In this document: piece after piece, positions 15,651-16,135 of the stretch
Position numbering within the stretch: the stretch's first letter is position 1
Layout of the letters: each line of letters opens with the position of its first letter
NCBI RefSeq assembly: GCF_002737765.1
Contig: NZ_PEGG01000010.1
Location: 1 to 16,135 of the forward strand
Source of the DNA: Caulobacter sp. B11
GTDB taxonomy: Bacteria > Pseudomonadota > Alphaproteobacteria > Caulobacterales > Caulobacteraceae
Direction: 5' to 3'
Length of the DNA stretch: 16,135 nt
Notes under the pieces: generated by a model
Told to the model about the DNA's origin: nothing
The model's input: the letters and a program-made list of their open reading frames with translations, nothing else
Databases searched by the model: none
Translations under genes and position numbers: made by a program

Positions 15651-15949
15651 TCGTGACCTATGACCGGGTGCTGGACGGCAGCGACGACACCCCTTCGATT
15701 CGGCGCGGTGCGCAGTGCCTGCGACCAGCGCCGTGGCGCGCGCCTGGTCGCGCGGCTTGGCGCGGTGATCAACAGCCAGGGCATCATGCAGTCGCCGGTC
15801 GTCCGCGAGCACGCCGGCATCGCCGACGACCAGTGATCATGAAAAGCATCGCCCTGGGCTGGCCGGACGAGGACTTCCCGGCCAATGCTGTGGTCTCCGA
15901 ACGCAAATCCGTCGCCGAAGCCGCGGTGTTCGTCGGCTTTGGCGATTAG
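15264..15949 (+). pseudogene. Nitroreductase-family FMN oxidoreductase with multiple frameshifts
   Basis: The protein begins MKFDDVILGRRSIRGYKPDP at ATG 15264 and continues ALAMRAPSSMNSQPWNFYIV, the classic FMN-binding start of the nitroreductase family. The remaining pieces lie in alternating frames: GVPQSREFRTGQAFAGPHRD (frame change near 15467), MGIERDDKDGRQDW (near 15563), VLRGFRQFDAPVCVIVTYDR (near 15610) and GAVINSQGIMQSPVVREHAG (changes near 15692-15763). The last is VIMKSIALGWPDEDFPANAV (near 15835), ending VGFGD with TAG at 15947-15949. Joined, they give a normal enzyme of about 225-230 residues using NAD(P)H to reduce nitro or quinone compounds. All key regions survive, and each change is one base (one gained G near 15563, the rest lost), so sequencing error is likelier than decay. 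Confidence 0.75.
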
Positions 15950-16135
15950 CGGCGGCGGCGGGGGGTCTTCAGACGCCGCCGGTCAGCGGGCTGTGAACCT
16001 GCCCACGGAGACACCGTGCAGCGAACCCGCCGCTCAAGACCGAAGCCCGCTTCATCGGGCCCTGGCTTTGGCATGGCTCTTTCGGGTCAAGTTGCTAGGG
16101 TGGCCCGACTGAAGTGGAGTGTCGGCTATCCGCGC
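15950..16135. other. Right-end region without recognisable gene
   Basis: No RNA gene or convincing coding sequence is seen. An open frame across 15885-16112 has no domain features. A short stem, GCCCG-CTTCAT-CGGGC (about 16045-16060), is too weak to call a terminator. Confidence 0.4.

Overview
The window is GC-rich DNA (about two-thirds G+C by eye). It looks like an alphaproteobacterium, most probably of the Caulobacterales (Caulobacter/Phenylobacterium type). The basis is a large TonB-dependent receptor, a membrane-tethered LytTR regulator, GC-ending codon use, Caulobacter-like TTGACGC and CTAcA promoter elements, and an IS6-family remnant of alphaproteobacterial type. The assignment to order is inference.

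Layout. 1-87: tail of a gene entering from the left, perhaps an outer-membrane barrel. 113-538: an internally deleted IS6-family insertion sequence with both degenerate ends. 583-1299: a DUF2786-type hypothetical protein. 1300-1651: a gap with one strong hairpin. 1652-4637: a three-gene export operon (HlyD/MacA-like adaptor, FtsX/MacB-like permease, LolD/MacB-like ATPase); the ATPase is broken by two single-base losses, each in a run of six G. 4776-6238 (minus): an exported S33-type alpha/beta hydrolase, also frameshifted near its end. 6350-7786: a divergent membrane-bound LytTR regulator. The 111-base divergent spacer carries three 11-bp direct repeats in 20-21 bp phase, a likely LytTR operator. 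7840-8086: C-terminal remnant of a PEP mutase/isocitrate lyase-family gene, still joined by a 4-base overlap to a zinc alcohol dehydrogenase (8083-9222) and a GabD-like aldehyde dehydrogenase (9228-10700). 10927-13302 (minus): a TonB-dependent receptor. 13303-14087: a long non-coding region. 14088 onward: a beta-propeller protein that runs in frame, with no stop, into a nitroreductase (15264-15949) broken by several indels.

Most notable: 13605-13781 on the minus strand reads as a tandem glycine riboswitch (two aptamers), with a TTGACGC element at the right distance upstream. The next gene downstream on that strand is not gcvT but the TonB-dependent receptor, about 300 nt away. Between them lie complementary segments that could form mutually exclusive stems. 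Either this is glycine control of outer-membrane uptake, or an orphan riboswitch left after loss of a glycine gene. Each aptamer has one mismatch in a core helix, so decay is possible.

A second theme is data quality. The ATPase, the hydrolase and the nitroreductase can all be restored by single-base changes, nearly all of them missing bases and mostly in G/C runs. This suggests uncorrected homopolymer errors. The PEP mutase remnant, by contrast, lacks its N-terminal part and appears to be a real pseudogene.
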